DNA of 36,372 bases from an uncultured Clostridium sp. (lineage in GTDB: Bacteria; Bacillota; Clostridia; TANB77; CAG-508): contig USDL01000012.1 of assembly GCA_900553365.1 (NCBI GenBank), positions 1-36,372 of the forward strand, in the 5' to 3' direction. The notes beneath the pieces were generated by a model. That model saw nothing but the letters and a program-made list of their open reading frames with translations, ran no database searches and was not told where the DNA came from. Shown piece after piece: positions 16,107 to 25,122 of the stretch (its first letter is position 1; each line of letters starts with the position of its first letter). The position numbers were made by a program, and so were the translations under genes.

Positions 16107-16901
16107 TTAATTTTTACTTAATAGACTTTTTATCTTTGCAAAAAAACCTTTCTCCCTTCCTGGAATTGTAACATCAATATTTTCACCTAAAATTCTTTTT
16201 GCAATCTCTATGTATGCCTTTCCTGATGGAGCTTTTTTATTTTTTATTACTGGTTCCCCCTTGTTTGTTTGTGTAATAATGTTTTCATCATCTGGAACTA
16301 CACCTATTAAATCAATAGATAATAAATCTACTATGTCATCTACATCCATCATTTCACCTTTTTTAACCATTGCAGGTCTTAAACGGTTTACAATTAATTC
16401 TGGATTTTTTATTTCGGCTGCTTCTAATAATCCTATTATTCTATCAGCGTCTCTTATTGCAGATATTTCAGCTGTTGTTACTACAATCGCTCTATCTGCA
16501 CCAGCAACTGCGTTTTTAAATCCTTGCTCAATACCAGCAGGACAATCTATTAATACATAATCAAATTCTTCCTTAAGTTTGTTTGTTAATTCTTTCATTT
16601 GTTCTTCATTTATCGCGTTTTTATCTCGTGTTTGGGCAGCAGGTAATAAAAATAATTCGTCAAATCTTTTATCTTTTATAAGGGCTTGTCTTAATTTACA
16701 TTTTTCTTCTATTACGTCAACTAAATCATATACTATTCTATTCTCTAGTCCCATAACAACATCAAGGTTTCTAAGTCCAATATCTGTATCCACTAATACA
16801 ACTTTCTTTCCTGTTTCTGCTAGACTTGAACCAAGGTTTGCAGTAGTTGTAGTTTTTCCTACTCCACCTTTTCCTGATGTTATAACTATTACTTCTCCCA
16901 T
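16107..16901 (-). CDS. minD: Septum site-determining ATPase MinD
   Basis: A 264-residue deviant-Walker ATPase that dimerises on the membrane with ATP and recruits MinC and MinE. Residues 10-17 are GKGGVGKT; DTDIGLRNLDVVMGLENR and DYVLIDCPAGIE supply switch I and Walker B elements. The C-terminus EKGFFAKIKSLLSKN is the amphipathic membrane-targeting helix. The start at MGEVIVITSGKGG follows AGGAGGAAGGATGTT; a longer reading adds an unlikely 22-residue extension. No minC is next to it in the window. Confidence 0.97.
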   Translation of the reverse strand: MGEVIVITSGKGGVGKTTTTANLGSSLAETGKKVVLVDTDIGLRNLDVVMGLENRIVYDLVDVIEEKCKLRQALIKDKRFDELFLLPAAQTRDKNAINEEQMKELTNKLKEEFDYVLIDCPAGIEQGFKNAVAGADRAIVVTTAEISAIRDADRIIGLLEAAEIKNPELIVNRLRPAMVKKGEMMDVDDIVDLLSIDLIGVVPDDENIITQTNKGEPVIKNKKAPSGKAYIEIAKRILGENIDVTIPGREKGFFAKIKSLLSKN

Positions 16902-17004
16902 AACATCCTTCCTCCTCGCATTTTTATGTATTTCTAACATATTATATTGTATAATTTTTTTTGTCAAAAGTCAATGTTTTATGGAAATAAATAGAAGAAA
17001 ATAC

Positions 17005-17034
17005 GTCCTAAGAAGGAATCTACCCTCTTAGGAC
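17005..17034 (-). terminator. Terminator after ytfJ
   Basis: GTCCTAAGA (17005-17013) pairs with TCTTAGGAC (17026-17034), starting six bases after the ytfJ stop. The arms closely resemble the hairpin at 22996-23029. Confidence 0.8.
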
Positions 17035-17039
17035 ATACT

Positions 17040-17559
17040 TTATTCATCTTTTTCGTTTTCTTCTGGTTGTTCATAGTTATATTTATAGTTTATTCCTGCT
17101 TTTTTGATTTTTGGCTTTTGTATTTTTATTTCTTCCTTTTCTTCTTTTTTACAGGTCATTTTATCTATTAGTTTTTCTGCTTTTTCACATATTTCTGGCA
17201 TATAATCTAATATTTTATCTATTGTACAACTATGTTCAACTGGCAATAGTTTAACATTTTCTCCTTGTATAACTATAAAAGATACTGGTTTTATTGATAC
17301 TCCTGCTCCGGCTTCCCCCTCCAAATGGGTTCTTGTATGATATGCTTTCCTCTTCTTCTCTCTTATTATAATCTTCTATTGATTCGCCTTTAAATTCGCT
17401 TCCTCCTGCTGCAAATCCAAAACATACCTTTGATATTGGTATTATACTTACATTCTCCTGTATTTTAATAGGTTCACCTATTATAGTGTTTACATCAATC
17501 ATGTCTCTTATACTATCCATTGCTGTAAGCATAAGCCCTTCTATTGGATGTGTTTCCAT
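17040..17559 (-). CDS. ytfJ: Sporulation protein YtfJ/GerW family, with a +1 site
   Basis: After correction, a 172-residue GerW-family protein. The first part reads GLMLTAMDSIRDMIDVNTIIGEPI followed by the strand IIPISKVCFGFAAGGSEF, and the second GAGVSIKPVSFIVIQG followed by NVKLLPV; these are the family's core. The frame breaks after YKNPFGGGS at CGG. Dropping one C gives FGGGS-G-AGVSIKP, the family's glycine-rich turn. A charged C-terminal tail rich in Lys and Glu follows. In Bacillus subtilis the protein is needed for proper spore germination; that role is from the family. The start overlaps the end of the upstream DUF2953 gene by 47 bases, the same gene pair as in Bacillus. Confidence 0.88.
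17307..17310 (-). other. CGGA +1 site in ytfJ (codon 84)
   Basis: Coding strand GGA AGC C GGA GCA GGA. Because the preceding codon also ends in C, the extra base cannot be told from its neighbour, but removal of one C restores GGGSGAGVSIKP. Confidence 0.78.
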
Positions 17560-18028
17560 ATTTTGGTACTACTCCTTTCTTTTTTAACTTTTTGCTGATA
17601 TTGATAATATGTACCAATTTTACTTTAAATATACAGTTGATGTTTAAATACAGATAATTTTTATTAGTATATACTGGTTCTATTTTATAGCTTGGCTTTT
17701 TTATTTTTGCAAATAAAATTGCCAAAATACTTGCAAGTGTTGCAACAATAAAGGATGTAATAATAGGATTTTCTGTTCCAATTTTTGAATTGATAATAAT
17801 TTTTTCTACTTGAATATTTTTTATTAATTCTTTAATTTTTTCTATTTTTATCATGCTTAAATCCATTTTTGGTGTATTTTTGCTTAGTAGCTTATTTAAT
17901 TTGGTTTTATCAATTTTTATCTTAATTATATCAAATTTTTTAAATATATTGAGGCTTATATATATTTTCAAGTTTTTTATTTTGGTGTTTTCAAGTTCAA
18001 ATTGTTTAATATCTATTTTTATAGCCAT
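17513..18028 (-). CDS. ytfI: DUF2953 protein (YtfI-like)
   Basis: A 171-residue protein of unknown function placed directly before ytfJ, as in Bacillus. It has a lysine/isoleucine-rich N-terminal half with strand-like segments, one hydrophobic stretch (about residues 90-108, IITSFIVATLASILAILFA) and a YLNINCIFKVKLVHII segment typical of DUF2953. The start MAIKID follows GGAGG; both lie inside a perfect hairpin (see 18024-18056). An ATG five codons upstream is possible but has no binding site. The call rests on position and general features more than on motifs. Confidence 0.72.
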   Translation of the reverse strand: MAIKIDIKQFELENTKIKNLKIYISLNIFKKFDIIKIKIDKTKLNKLLSKNTPKMDLSMIKIEKIKELIKNIQVEKIIINSKIGTENPIITSFIVATLASILAILFAKIKKPSYKIEPVYTNKNYLYLNINCIFKVKLVHIINISKKLKKKGVVPKYGNTSNRRAYAYSNG

Positions 18029-18056
18029 AATATTCCTCCACAAGAAATATTATGGC
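18024..18056 (-). repeat. Perfect hairpin enclosing the ytfI ribosome-binding site
   Basis: An 11-base perfect inverted repeat: GCCATAATATT, 11-base loop, AATATTATGGC on the minus strand. The GGAGG lies in the loop and the ATG in the 3' arm. It may tune ytfI translation, or act as a weak terminator after topB. Confidence 0.6.
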
Positions 18057-18094
18057 CATTTTTTTTGGTTTTAAGCTTTTAGGGCTTATATTTT

Positions 18095-19985
18095 TTATCT
18101 ATATATAAATTTCTCAAATTTTGCCTTTATGTATTTTTCTAATTTTTCCATAAATTCATCTGGTGGAATTTCTTTTTTTGCCACCATATCTAGTCCTTTT
18201 TCCCAGCTTGCTGTAAGCTTTGGGTTTAACATATCTGGCATTGATTTTTCTACAACATCATATATTGCCTCTCCTTTTTGAGTAGGTGTAACAATTTGCG
18301 TTTTAGAATTTATTTCAATGTGTTTTATTTTTTCTAGTTTTTTAATAATTTCTCCTCTTGTTGCACTGGTTCCAATTCCGGCTCCCTTTATTTGTTCTCT
18401 TAAGGCTTCATCTTCTATTAGTTTCCCTGCATTTTCCATTGCTAGAATTAATGAACCTGAGTTATATCTAGTTGGAGGTGTAGTTTCAGCTTCTTTTATG
18501 TTTAATTCTTTAACTTCTAATTCTTGTCCCTTTTTTAGGTCTTTTAAATTTTCATTTACTTCTTCTTTGCCATCTTTTTGTTTTAATACTTCTAAATAGC
18601 CTATCTTTGTGCATATTTTTTCTGTTGCATAAAAAGTTTCGTTTTCAATATTAACAGTTACATTTATTTTATTAAATTCAGCGGGCGGATAAAATATTGC
18701 TAAAAATCTTTTTACTATTACTCTATATATTTCTTTATGCAAATCTGGTATTTTATCATAATTCTCAAACCCCTGACCTGTAGGGATTATAGCGTAGTGA
18801 TCAGTTATTTTGCTATCATTTACATATTTTGTTTTAGCAAGATTATTTGTTGGGTATTTTTCTTCTATCATTTTTGTTATGTATCCGTTTATTTCTACAT
18901 CCTGTTTTAAATTTTTAGCTAATCCATTTAAGTTTTTAGATATTTCCTTTGCAACTGCTGTTGATAGCACTCTTGCATCTGTTCTTGGATATGTTACCAA
19001 TTTTTTCTCATATAAGTTTTGTATTACCTCTAAAGTTTCATCTGGCTTGATTTTAAACCTTTTTGTACATTCATTTTGTATTTCTGCTAGATTAAATAAT
19101 AATGGTGCATTCTCTTTTTGTTTAGATTTTTTTAGTTCTGTTATAACAGCCTTTTTACCTGTCAAGTTTTCTATTAGTTTTTTAGCATCATCTTCTTTTT
19201 TAAAGCCTGTCTCATTATATAACTTTGGAGATTCAAAAACGCTTGACTTTTCATTTACCTTCCACTCTGCAAGAAAGTTCTCAAAGCTTGAATTTATTTT
19301 ATAATATTTTGTTTTTACAAAGTTTCTAATTTCTCGTTCTCTTGTAACAATCATTCCAAGAACACAGGTCATAACTCTTCCTATTGATATTGAAGCCTTT
19401 TCTTCATTTATTGTTTGGGCTAGCTTTTTTCCAAAAATTATTGAGAGTAGTCTTGAAAAATTTATGCCAATTAAATAATCTTCTTTTGCTCTTAAATAAG
19501 CCGAATCAGACAAACTATTATATTCTTCTAAGTCCTTTGCTTCTCTTATTCCCCTTAATATTTCTTCTTCTGTTTGTGAGTCTATCCAAACCCTTTTCAT
19601 TTTTGCTTTGGGATTTGGTTTTGCCATCATAAAAACCAGTCTTTGTATGTATTCTCCTTCTCTTCCAGAGTCTCCGTGCATTATAAATTTCTTCAACATC
19701 TTCTCTTTGCAAAAGTCCTTTTACAATTTCAAATTGCTTTGCAACAGCTGGAATTATTTCATATTTGAACTCTTCTGGTATGAATGGTAGTGTATCTAAT
19801 CTCCAGAATTTAAGCTTTTCGTCATATTTTTCTGGGTAAGACATTGTAACTAAATGACCAACACACCAAGTAATTATCCAGTCGCCACTTTCTATATATC
19901 CATTTTTTCTATTTGCATCTAATTTTAAAGCTTTTGAAAATTCCATTGCAACTGATGGCTTTTCTGTAATAAGTAATTTTTTCAA
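18095..19985 (-). CDS. topB: DNA topoisomerase III (type IA), with a +1 site in the TOPRIM motif
   Basis: A 629-residue type IA topoisomerase after correction. The start MKKLLITEKPSVAMEFSKAL is the TOPRIM strand with catalytic Glu. The frame breaks after EDVEEIYNA at CGG; dropping one C yields NA-G-DSGREGEYIQRL, the TOPRIM DxGREGE metal-binding motif. The active-site tyrosine (about Tyr332) lies in KKLVTYPRTDARVL, and AGIGTSATRGEIIKKL completes the family motifs. No zinc ribbons follow, as in short clostridial TopB. It relaxes or decatenates single-strand-containing DNA. It ends two bases before... no other gene overlaps; the EndoQ-like gene ends two bases upstream of its ATG, so the two are probably co-transcribed. 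Confidence 0.9.
19673..19676 (-). other. CGGA +1 site in topB (codon 104)
   Basis: Coding strand AAT GCA C GGA GAC TCT GGA. Dropping the C restores NAGDSGREGE, the catalytic acidic motif, so the gene is useless unless the shift occurs. Confidence 0.88.
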
Positions 19986-19987
19986 TT

Positions 19988-21181
19988 TTATTCAGCTCCT
20001 ATTTTTCCGTAAATTCCGCCTCCGCCTGCTTGTATGTGCATTTTCCCTTCTCTAGCATTTATAATATTTTTAGCATTTTTTTCACCAACTACTGCCTCTA
20101 AATCGTCATAAGAAAGTTTATGTAATATGTTCATTTCAGTATCAAAACTACTTAATAATTTTTCTATTGTTTTATTGCCAAGTCCTGGTATGAAAGAAAG
20201 TGGTATTTGGTATACATATTCTGGCCTATTTTCTGGGCTTTTGCTTTCCTTCTTGTCTTTAATTATTTGTATCCTATCATACACACCCATTGTAATATTT
20301 CTGCTATCGCAAGTGTCGCATTTAGTTACAGGTGCTTGACCTGGAATGTTTTTTTCACATACTTCACAATATGTTCTATGATATTTTCCAAGCTTAGGAT
20401 CTAGCCCGTAGTTTGTAAGTATTTTTCTTTCATCTTCATTTTTAATTGCTTTTAAAAACTCCTTAAAACTTATATCATTAACTAATATTTTATTATATTC
20501 CCTTGCAATTTTTGGAAGAGAATGTGCATCTGAATTTGTTAAGAATGTTTTATTTTCAAGTTCTGATATATTATCTGCCAAATATGTATCTGCACTTAGT
20601 CCTAGTTCTATTGCTAGAACTTTACTATATTTTTCTTTAAAAATTTTCTCTAATCTATCTGTGCAGTTTCCATAAAAACTTTTGTGTGGAGTAAAACAGT
20701 GTGCAGGTATTAATATTCCATTATACTTTTCTACAACATCTATTAAGTCATAAGCTGATATATTAGCCCTTTGCGAACTTAATGTTATATTTTTTATATG
20801 ATGGCTCATTTCATTTGAAAAGCCCTTTATGTCCTTTAAATATGGGAAATAGCATAAATTATGTGCACTTCCAGTGTGACCATTTATACCTACTTCAGTT
20901 GTTTCTATTTCACTTCCTAAAATTATGCATACTTTATCTTTGTATATTATTCCTCCATCTTGAATTTCATAAGCCTCACCTGTTTTTAAAAAGTTTTCTA
21001 TATCCTCTATTACGTAAGGTGATGCAGAATCTATTATTCCTGCGATATTTATTCCTTTTCTATCACAACATTCCTTTGCAATGTTTGCAAAATTTAGTGA
21101 TTTTGCTGCTGTTATTTTTATTGGTTTGTTATTTTCGCTTCTTCCAATATGTATATGTAAATCTGCGAATACTTCGTACAT
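19988..21181 (-). CDS. PHP-domain nuclease, endonuclease Q family
   Basis: A 397-residue protein. The PHP metal site is built from FADLHIHIGRS (about residues 5-15), a SEIETTE segment, IPAHCFTPHKSFYG and LTNSDAHS. A zinc-binding CEVCEKN...CDTCDSR follows (about 272-295), then a C-terminal helix-hairpin-helix stretch with PLSFIPGLGNKTIEKLL. This order matches EndoQ-like proteins, which in archaea and some Bacillota cut DNA beside deaminated bases; in this organism that activity is inferred. It lies between rnhA and topB, a DNA-maintenance context. The GGC GGA GGC GGA codon run near the end is read normally in frame. Confidence 0.85.
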   Translation of the reverse strand: MYEVFADLHIHIGRSENNKPIKITAAKSLNFANIAKECCDRKGINIAGIIDSASPYVIEDIENFLKTGEAYEIQDGGIIYKDKVCIILGSEIETTEVGINGHTGSAHNLCYFPYLKDIKGFSNEMSHHIKNITLSSQRANISAYDLIDVVEKYNGILIPAHCFTPHKSFYGNCTDRLEKIFKEKYSKVLAIELGLSADTYLADNISELENKTFLTNSDAHSLPKIAREYNKILVNDISFKEFLKAIKNEDERKILTNYGLDPKLGKYHRTYCEVCEKNIPGQAPVTKCDTCDSRNITMGVYDRIQIIKDKKESKSPENRPEYVYQIPLSFIPGLGNKTIEKLLSSFDTEMNILHKLSYDDLEAVVGEKNAKNIINAREGKMHIQAGGGGIYGKIGAE

Positions 21182-21196
21182 TTTTCTTCCTCTTTT

Positions 21197-21634
21197 CTAA
21201 TTATTATTTTTTATTGCAAGTCTTGCTAATTCATCACATCTATTGTTGTATTCGTTATCACTATGTCCCTTCACTTTTATAAATTTTACTTCGTGTTGTT
21301 TTGTTAAATTATATAATTCTTGCCATAATTCTTTATTTTTTACTGGTTCCTTGCTTGAATTTACCCAGTTTTTCTTAATCCAGCCTTCTATCCAGTGATT
21401 ATTAAAAGCATTTACTACATAAGCGCTATCGCTATAAATTTCAACATTGCACTTATATTTTAGCATTTTTAATCCCTCAATAACCGCTGTTATCTCCATT
21501 ATATTATTTGTTGTATTTTTCATATATCCACTTATTTCTTTGGCAGTGTCTTTATACATAAGTATTGTTCCCCATCCGCCTGGTCCTGGATTTCCAGAGC
21601 ATGCACCGTCAGTATATATCACAACTTTTTCCAT
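21197..21634 (-). CDS. rnhA: Ribonuclease HI
   Basis: A 145-residue RNase H that degrades the RNA strand of RNA-DNA hybrids. Catalytic residues are in IYTDGACSGNPGPGGWG (Asp9), NIMEITAVIEGL (Glu), VEIYSDSAYVV (Asp) and the final GHSDNEYNNRCDELARLA (His/Asp). An AAGGAGTACAAC site precedes the ATG. It starts the minus-strand run rnhA-EndoQ-topB and is divergent from tmcAL. Confidence 0.96.
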   Translation of the reverse strand: MEKVVIYTDGACSGNPGPGGWGTILMYKDTAKEISGYMKNTTNNIMEITAVIEGLKMLKYKCNVEIYSDSAYVVNAFNNHWIEGWIKKNWVNSSKEPVKNKELWQELYNLTKQHEVKFIKVKGHSDNEYNNRCDELARLAIKNNN

Positions 21635-21752
21635 GTTGTACTCCTTTCTTTTAAGCTTAAAATTAAAATTGTTTAAAATAATTGTTTTTTTTCTAATCTT
21701 GTGATATTATATCAATAAATTAATAAAAAAATCAATATATAAGGAGAAATTA

Positions 21753-22988
21753 ATGAGCAAAGTTCTAGCAATTATTTGTGAGTATAACCCATTTCATAAT
21801 GGGCATTTATATCAATTAACTGAATCAATTAAAGCTGTGTCTCCTGATTTTGTTGTTTGCATTATGAGTGGAAACTTTGTTGAGCGTGGTAATACTGCTT
21901 TAATCAACAAATGGGCTAGAACAGAAATGGCTTTGAGAAGTGGTGTAGATATGGTTATTGAACTGCCTACTATTTATGCTATTTCTAGTGCTGAGAATTT
22001 TGCTGCTGGAAGTATCAAAATTCTTGATAGTTTAAAATGTGATACCTGCCTTTCTTTTGGTAGTGAATGTGGTGACGTAACAACATTAAGTAAGTTTGCT
22101 AAAATATTATTAGAAGAGCCTCCAGAGTATATTACTATGCTTAATCACGAATTATCAAAAGGTTTGTCTTTCCCAAAGGCTCGTGAAAACGCAATGCTTT
22201 TGTATATTAATAACATTCGTACATCTGCAAATATTTTATCTGGTTCTAACAATATTTTGGGTATTGAATATTTAAAGCAAATAATGAAGCAAAACACTTC
22301 AATCTCTCCTTTTACAATAAAACGTACTGGAACTGAATATAATAGCCTATCTACTCTAAACAATATGGCTAGTAGCACTGCTATCCGTGAAATGCTTGTT
22401 CAAAAAAAGTCTATTAAAAACTTAGTTCCTAAAAGTGCCTATTCTATATTAAAAGATGAACTTGGAAACGGTAGATATGTTTTGGATATTTCGAAATTTG
22501 AAAGAGAAATAATTTATAAGTTGCGTTGTATGAGTATTGAACAGATTGCAAATTTACCTGATGTTACCGAAGGGTTAGAATACAAAATAAAAGAAGCTGC
22601 AAATGCTTGTAACACATTAGATTCTCTTGTATTTATGGTAAAATCAAAACGTTATACATTAACTAGAATTAATAGAATTATGTTATATGCTTTATTAGAT
22701 ATAACAAAGCAAGATTATATTAATTCTCAAAAAGTTACGCCATATTTAAGGATTCTGGGTTTAAGCGAAAATGGAAAGAGTTTATTGTCAGAATTAAGTA
22801 AAAACAAGAAATTAAACGTAGTCACATCTGTAAAAAGTTTTCTTGAAGATGGGAAAAACAATAATAATAGCAAAATTTTAAAATCTATGTTGCAAAAAGA
22901 TATTTTGGCTACTAATATATATACTTTAGGTTACACTAAAAATCCTGCTGCAAACTTAGATTACACTCAAAAAATAATCGTAGTATAA
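21753..22988 (+). CDS. tmcAL: tRNA(Met) cytidine acetate ligase TmcAL
   Basis: A 411-residue nucleotidyltransferase-like enzyme that makes N4-acetylcytidine at the wobble position of elongator tRNA(Met) using acetate and ATP. The N-terminus has the HIGH-type motif CEYNPFHNGHLYQL, followed by CIMSGNFVERGNTALINKWARTEMAL and VIELPTIYAISSAENFA, all typical of YlbM/TmcAL. The C-terminal part holds the substrate-binding YLRILGLSENGKSLLSEL. The ATAAGGAGAAATTA site is strong. A Gly codon after AAC (GGAAACGGTAGA) is read normally. Convergent with yebC. Confidence 0.94.
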   Translation: MSKVLAIICEYNPFHNGHLYQLTESIKAVSPDFVVCIMSGNFVERGNTALINKWARTEMALRSGVDMVIELPTIYAISSAENFAAGSIKILDSLKCDTCLSFGSECGDVTTLSKFAKILLEEPPEYITMLNHELSKGLSFPKARENAMLLYINNIRTSANILSGSNNILGIEYLKQIMKQNTSISPFTIKRTGTEYNSLSTLNNMASSTAIREMLVQKKSIKNLVPKSAYSILKDELGNGRYVLDISKFEREIIYKLRCMSIEQIANLPDVTEGLEYKIKEAANACNTLDSLVFMVKSKRYTLTRINRIMLYALLDITKQDYINSQKVTPYLRILGLSENGKSLLSELSKNKKLNVVTSVKSFLEDGKNNNNSKILKSMLQKDILATNIYTLGYTKNPAANLDYTQKIIVV

Positions 22989-22995
22989 TAATTAT

Positions 22996-23029
22996 GTCCT
23001 AAGTAGGAAATGCTTCCAACTTAGGACAT
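22996..23029. terminator. Bidirectional terminator between tmcAL and yebC
   Basis: TGTCCTAAGT (22996-23005) pairs perfectly with ACTTAGGACA (23020-23029), with further GGAA/TTCC pairing inside. T-rich sequence follows on the plus strand. Confidence 0.9.
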
Positions 23030-23034
23030 TTTGT

Positions 23035-23760
23035 TTATTCTTCCCAATTATGATATACATCAATTACATCATCTAATTCATCTAATTTTTCAAGTATTAG
23101 TTCCATTCTGTGTACTCCGTTTTCATCTAAAGATATGTAGTTGTTTGGTACCATCTTAACATCTGCTTCTAGGAAGCTGATTCCGTTTTCTTCTAATGCT
23201 TGGCTTAATCTTGAGAAATCTTCTGGGCTTGAAGTTACTTCGTAAATTTCGTCTTCTGACTCCATATTTTCTGCTCCATTTTCTAATGCTAACATCATAA
23301 GGTCATCTTCATTTAGTTTACATTCTGCTTTTTCTATAATGATTACGCCTTTTTTCTCAAACATATATGATACACATCCAGATGTTCCTAAATTTCCACC
23401 GAATTTATCAAATACATGTCTTACATCTGCTGCTGTTCTATTTTTATTGTCTGTTGAAGCATTTACTATTATAGCTACACCATTTGGTCCATATCCTTCA
23501 TAAGTTATTTCTTCGTAGTTTTCAGAATTTCCTGCTCCAGCTGCTTTCTTTATTGCATTATTTATTGTATCATTTGGCATGTTATTTGCTTTACATTTTG
23601 CTATTACATCCTTTAACTTTGAATTACCAACAGGATCTGGTCCCCCTTGCTTAACAGCCATTAATAACTCTCTTCCTAATTTTGTGAAAACCTTACCTCT
23701 TGCTGCATCTGCTTTTCCTTTTTTTGCTTGAATATTGTGCCATTTTGAATGTCCTGACAT
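23035..23760 (-). CDS. yebC: YebC/PmpR (TACO1) family protein
   Basis: A 241-residue protein with the full family signature: MSGHSKWHNIQAKKGKADAA, then RGKVFTKLGRELLMAVKQGG, NMPNDTINNAIKKAAGAG, YEGYGPNGVAIIVNASTDN, VRHVFDKFGGNLG and the closing LDELDDVIDVYHN. Family members bind ribosomes and help translation of difficult sequences such as proline runs; older work described them as transcription regulators. Both roles come from the family. It has its own region upstream (23761-23893) in which I see only AT-rich sequence. Gly codons after AAC and TTC here are read in frame. Confidence 0.95.
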   Translation of the reverse strand: MSGHSKWHNIQAKKGKADAARGKVFTKLGRELLMAVKQGGPDPVGNSKLKDVIAKCKANNMPNDTINNAIKKAAGAGNSENYEEITYEGYGPNGVAIIVNASTDNKNRTAADVRHVFDKFGGNLGTSGCVSYMFEKKGVIIIEKAECKLNEDDLMMLALENGAENMESEDEIYEVTSSPEDFSRLSQALEENGISFLEADVKMVPNNYISLDENGVHRMELILEKLDELDDVIDVYHNWEE

Positions 23761-23893
23761 ATATTTTCCCCCTTTTAATTTATCTTAATATTACATAAGC
23801 GTTTCCGCCAGTTTTAATTATTTTAAACCTCGCAAGGATAATTATAGCACACTTTTAAAGACTTGGGTAGTCTTTTTCAAATATTTTTCCTAT

Positions 23894-24986
23894 TTATAGA
23901 AATATACTTTTAATTATTCCATTTTCTATACTTACACTAAATATGTTTTTTAGTATAATTAAAATAATTGGTCCTACAAAAAGGCCTAGAATTCCTATTA
24001 TTTTAAAACCTGTGTACATTGCAATTAGGGTGAAGATTGGGTGTATTCCTATTTTTCCACTGACGATTCTTGGTTCTAGTAGTTGTCTGGCTATTAATAT
24101 AATTGCATATATTACTATTATTGCAATTCCTAGACTTAGGTCTCCATTTAGGGCTTCTATTATTGCCCATGGTACCATTACTGTTCCTGAACCGAAGTAT
24201 TGGCAGTGCATCTACAAAGCCTATGGCTAAGGCTGTTAAGAATGGGTATGGAACATTAAAGTTCATTATTTTTAAAATATATAGTCCTATTAATACTATG
24301 AAAAATGATATAATAATAAGTATTGCTTCTGCTTTTAAATATCCTCCTAGGGATTTTATTATATCGTTTGAATGTACTCCTATTTTTTTAGCCCATCTTT
24401 GTGGAATTTGATGTTCTATTGTATCTTTTATATACATTTTATCTGTACAAATAAAATATGTTGCAAGCAGAGTTATAAAAGTGTATATTCCTATTGTAGG
24501 TAATGCTGATATAGTTTGAGTAAATTTGCTTAAGAAATCTGAAACGTAATTTGTAATAAAAACTATTACCTTATCTGTTGATTTTTCAACTATTGTTACT
24601 ATTTCTACTGGAATTTTACTATTGCCATCTTTTATTATTTCCATATATTCATTTATTTTTGAATATATAATCTGTATATAGTTATTTAAGCCTTGCAGAA
24701 GATTTGAACTTTCTGTTAGTAAAGTTATTACTCCCCAAGCAAGTAGTCCTAATATTAATCCAAAAATTATAATTAAAACTATTATTGCACTTTTCTTTCT
24801 TTCAAATTTTGTTTTCCTTGCAACCGTTCTTATAAGAGGTTCTATTAATAGTGATATAATAAATCCTATTAAAAATGGGGTATAAAATATTGCTAGTTTA
24901 AAAGCAAAAAATATTAGGATTAATGATATTACAAAAAACATTATATTTTTTAATATTCTTGTCCAGTATCCAACATCTATAATCAT
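23894..24986 (-). CDS. ytvI: AI-2E/YtvI-type transporter-like membrane protein, with a +1 site
   Basis: A 363-residue membrane protein after correction, of the AI-2E transporter superfamily, closest by layout to the sporulation protein YtvI. Membrane segments lie at about residues 12-55, 70-90, 155-180, 215-240 and in the C-terminal third, with an extracytoplasmic helical part between. The frame breaks after FVDALPIL at CGG. Dropping one C gives DALPIL-G-SGTVMVPWAI, the highly conserved DxLPxxGxGxxxxPW motif of this superfamily, then LEPRIVSGKIGIHPIFTLIAMYTG. The stop is at 23894. The exported or imported compound is unknown. It is probably transcribed alone. Confidence 0.87.
24191..24194 (-). 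other. CGGT +1 site in ytvI (codon 265)
   Basis: Coding strand ATA CTT C GGT TCA GGA. Dropping the C restores DALPILGSGTVMVPW, the family signature. Confidence 0.88.
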
Positions 24987-25021
24987 TACATTCTCCTTAA
25001 AAATATGTATATTAGCTTTAT

Positions 25022-25050
25022 AAACGTTGAAGCAAAAGCTCCAACGTTTT
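25022..25050 (-). terminator. Terminator after the Pro-rich hypothetical
   Basis: AAACGTTG (25022-25029) pairs with CAACGTTT (25042-25049), with an additional AGC/GCT pair inside and an AAAA loop. It lies between the stop at 25123 and ytvI. Confidence 0.7.
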
Positions 25051-25122
25051 TTCCCTTTCGGTATATTTTTTCTTTATTAATATTATTAATTTTTAAAGGA
25101 AATTTATACATTTTTTTGTTTT

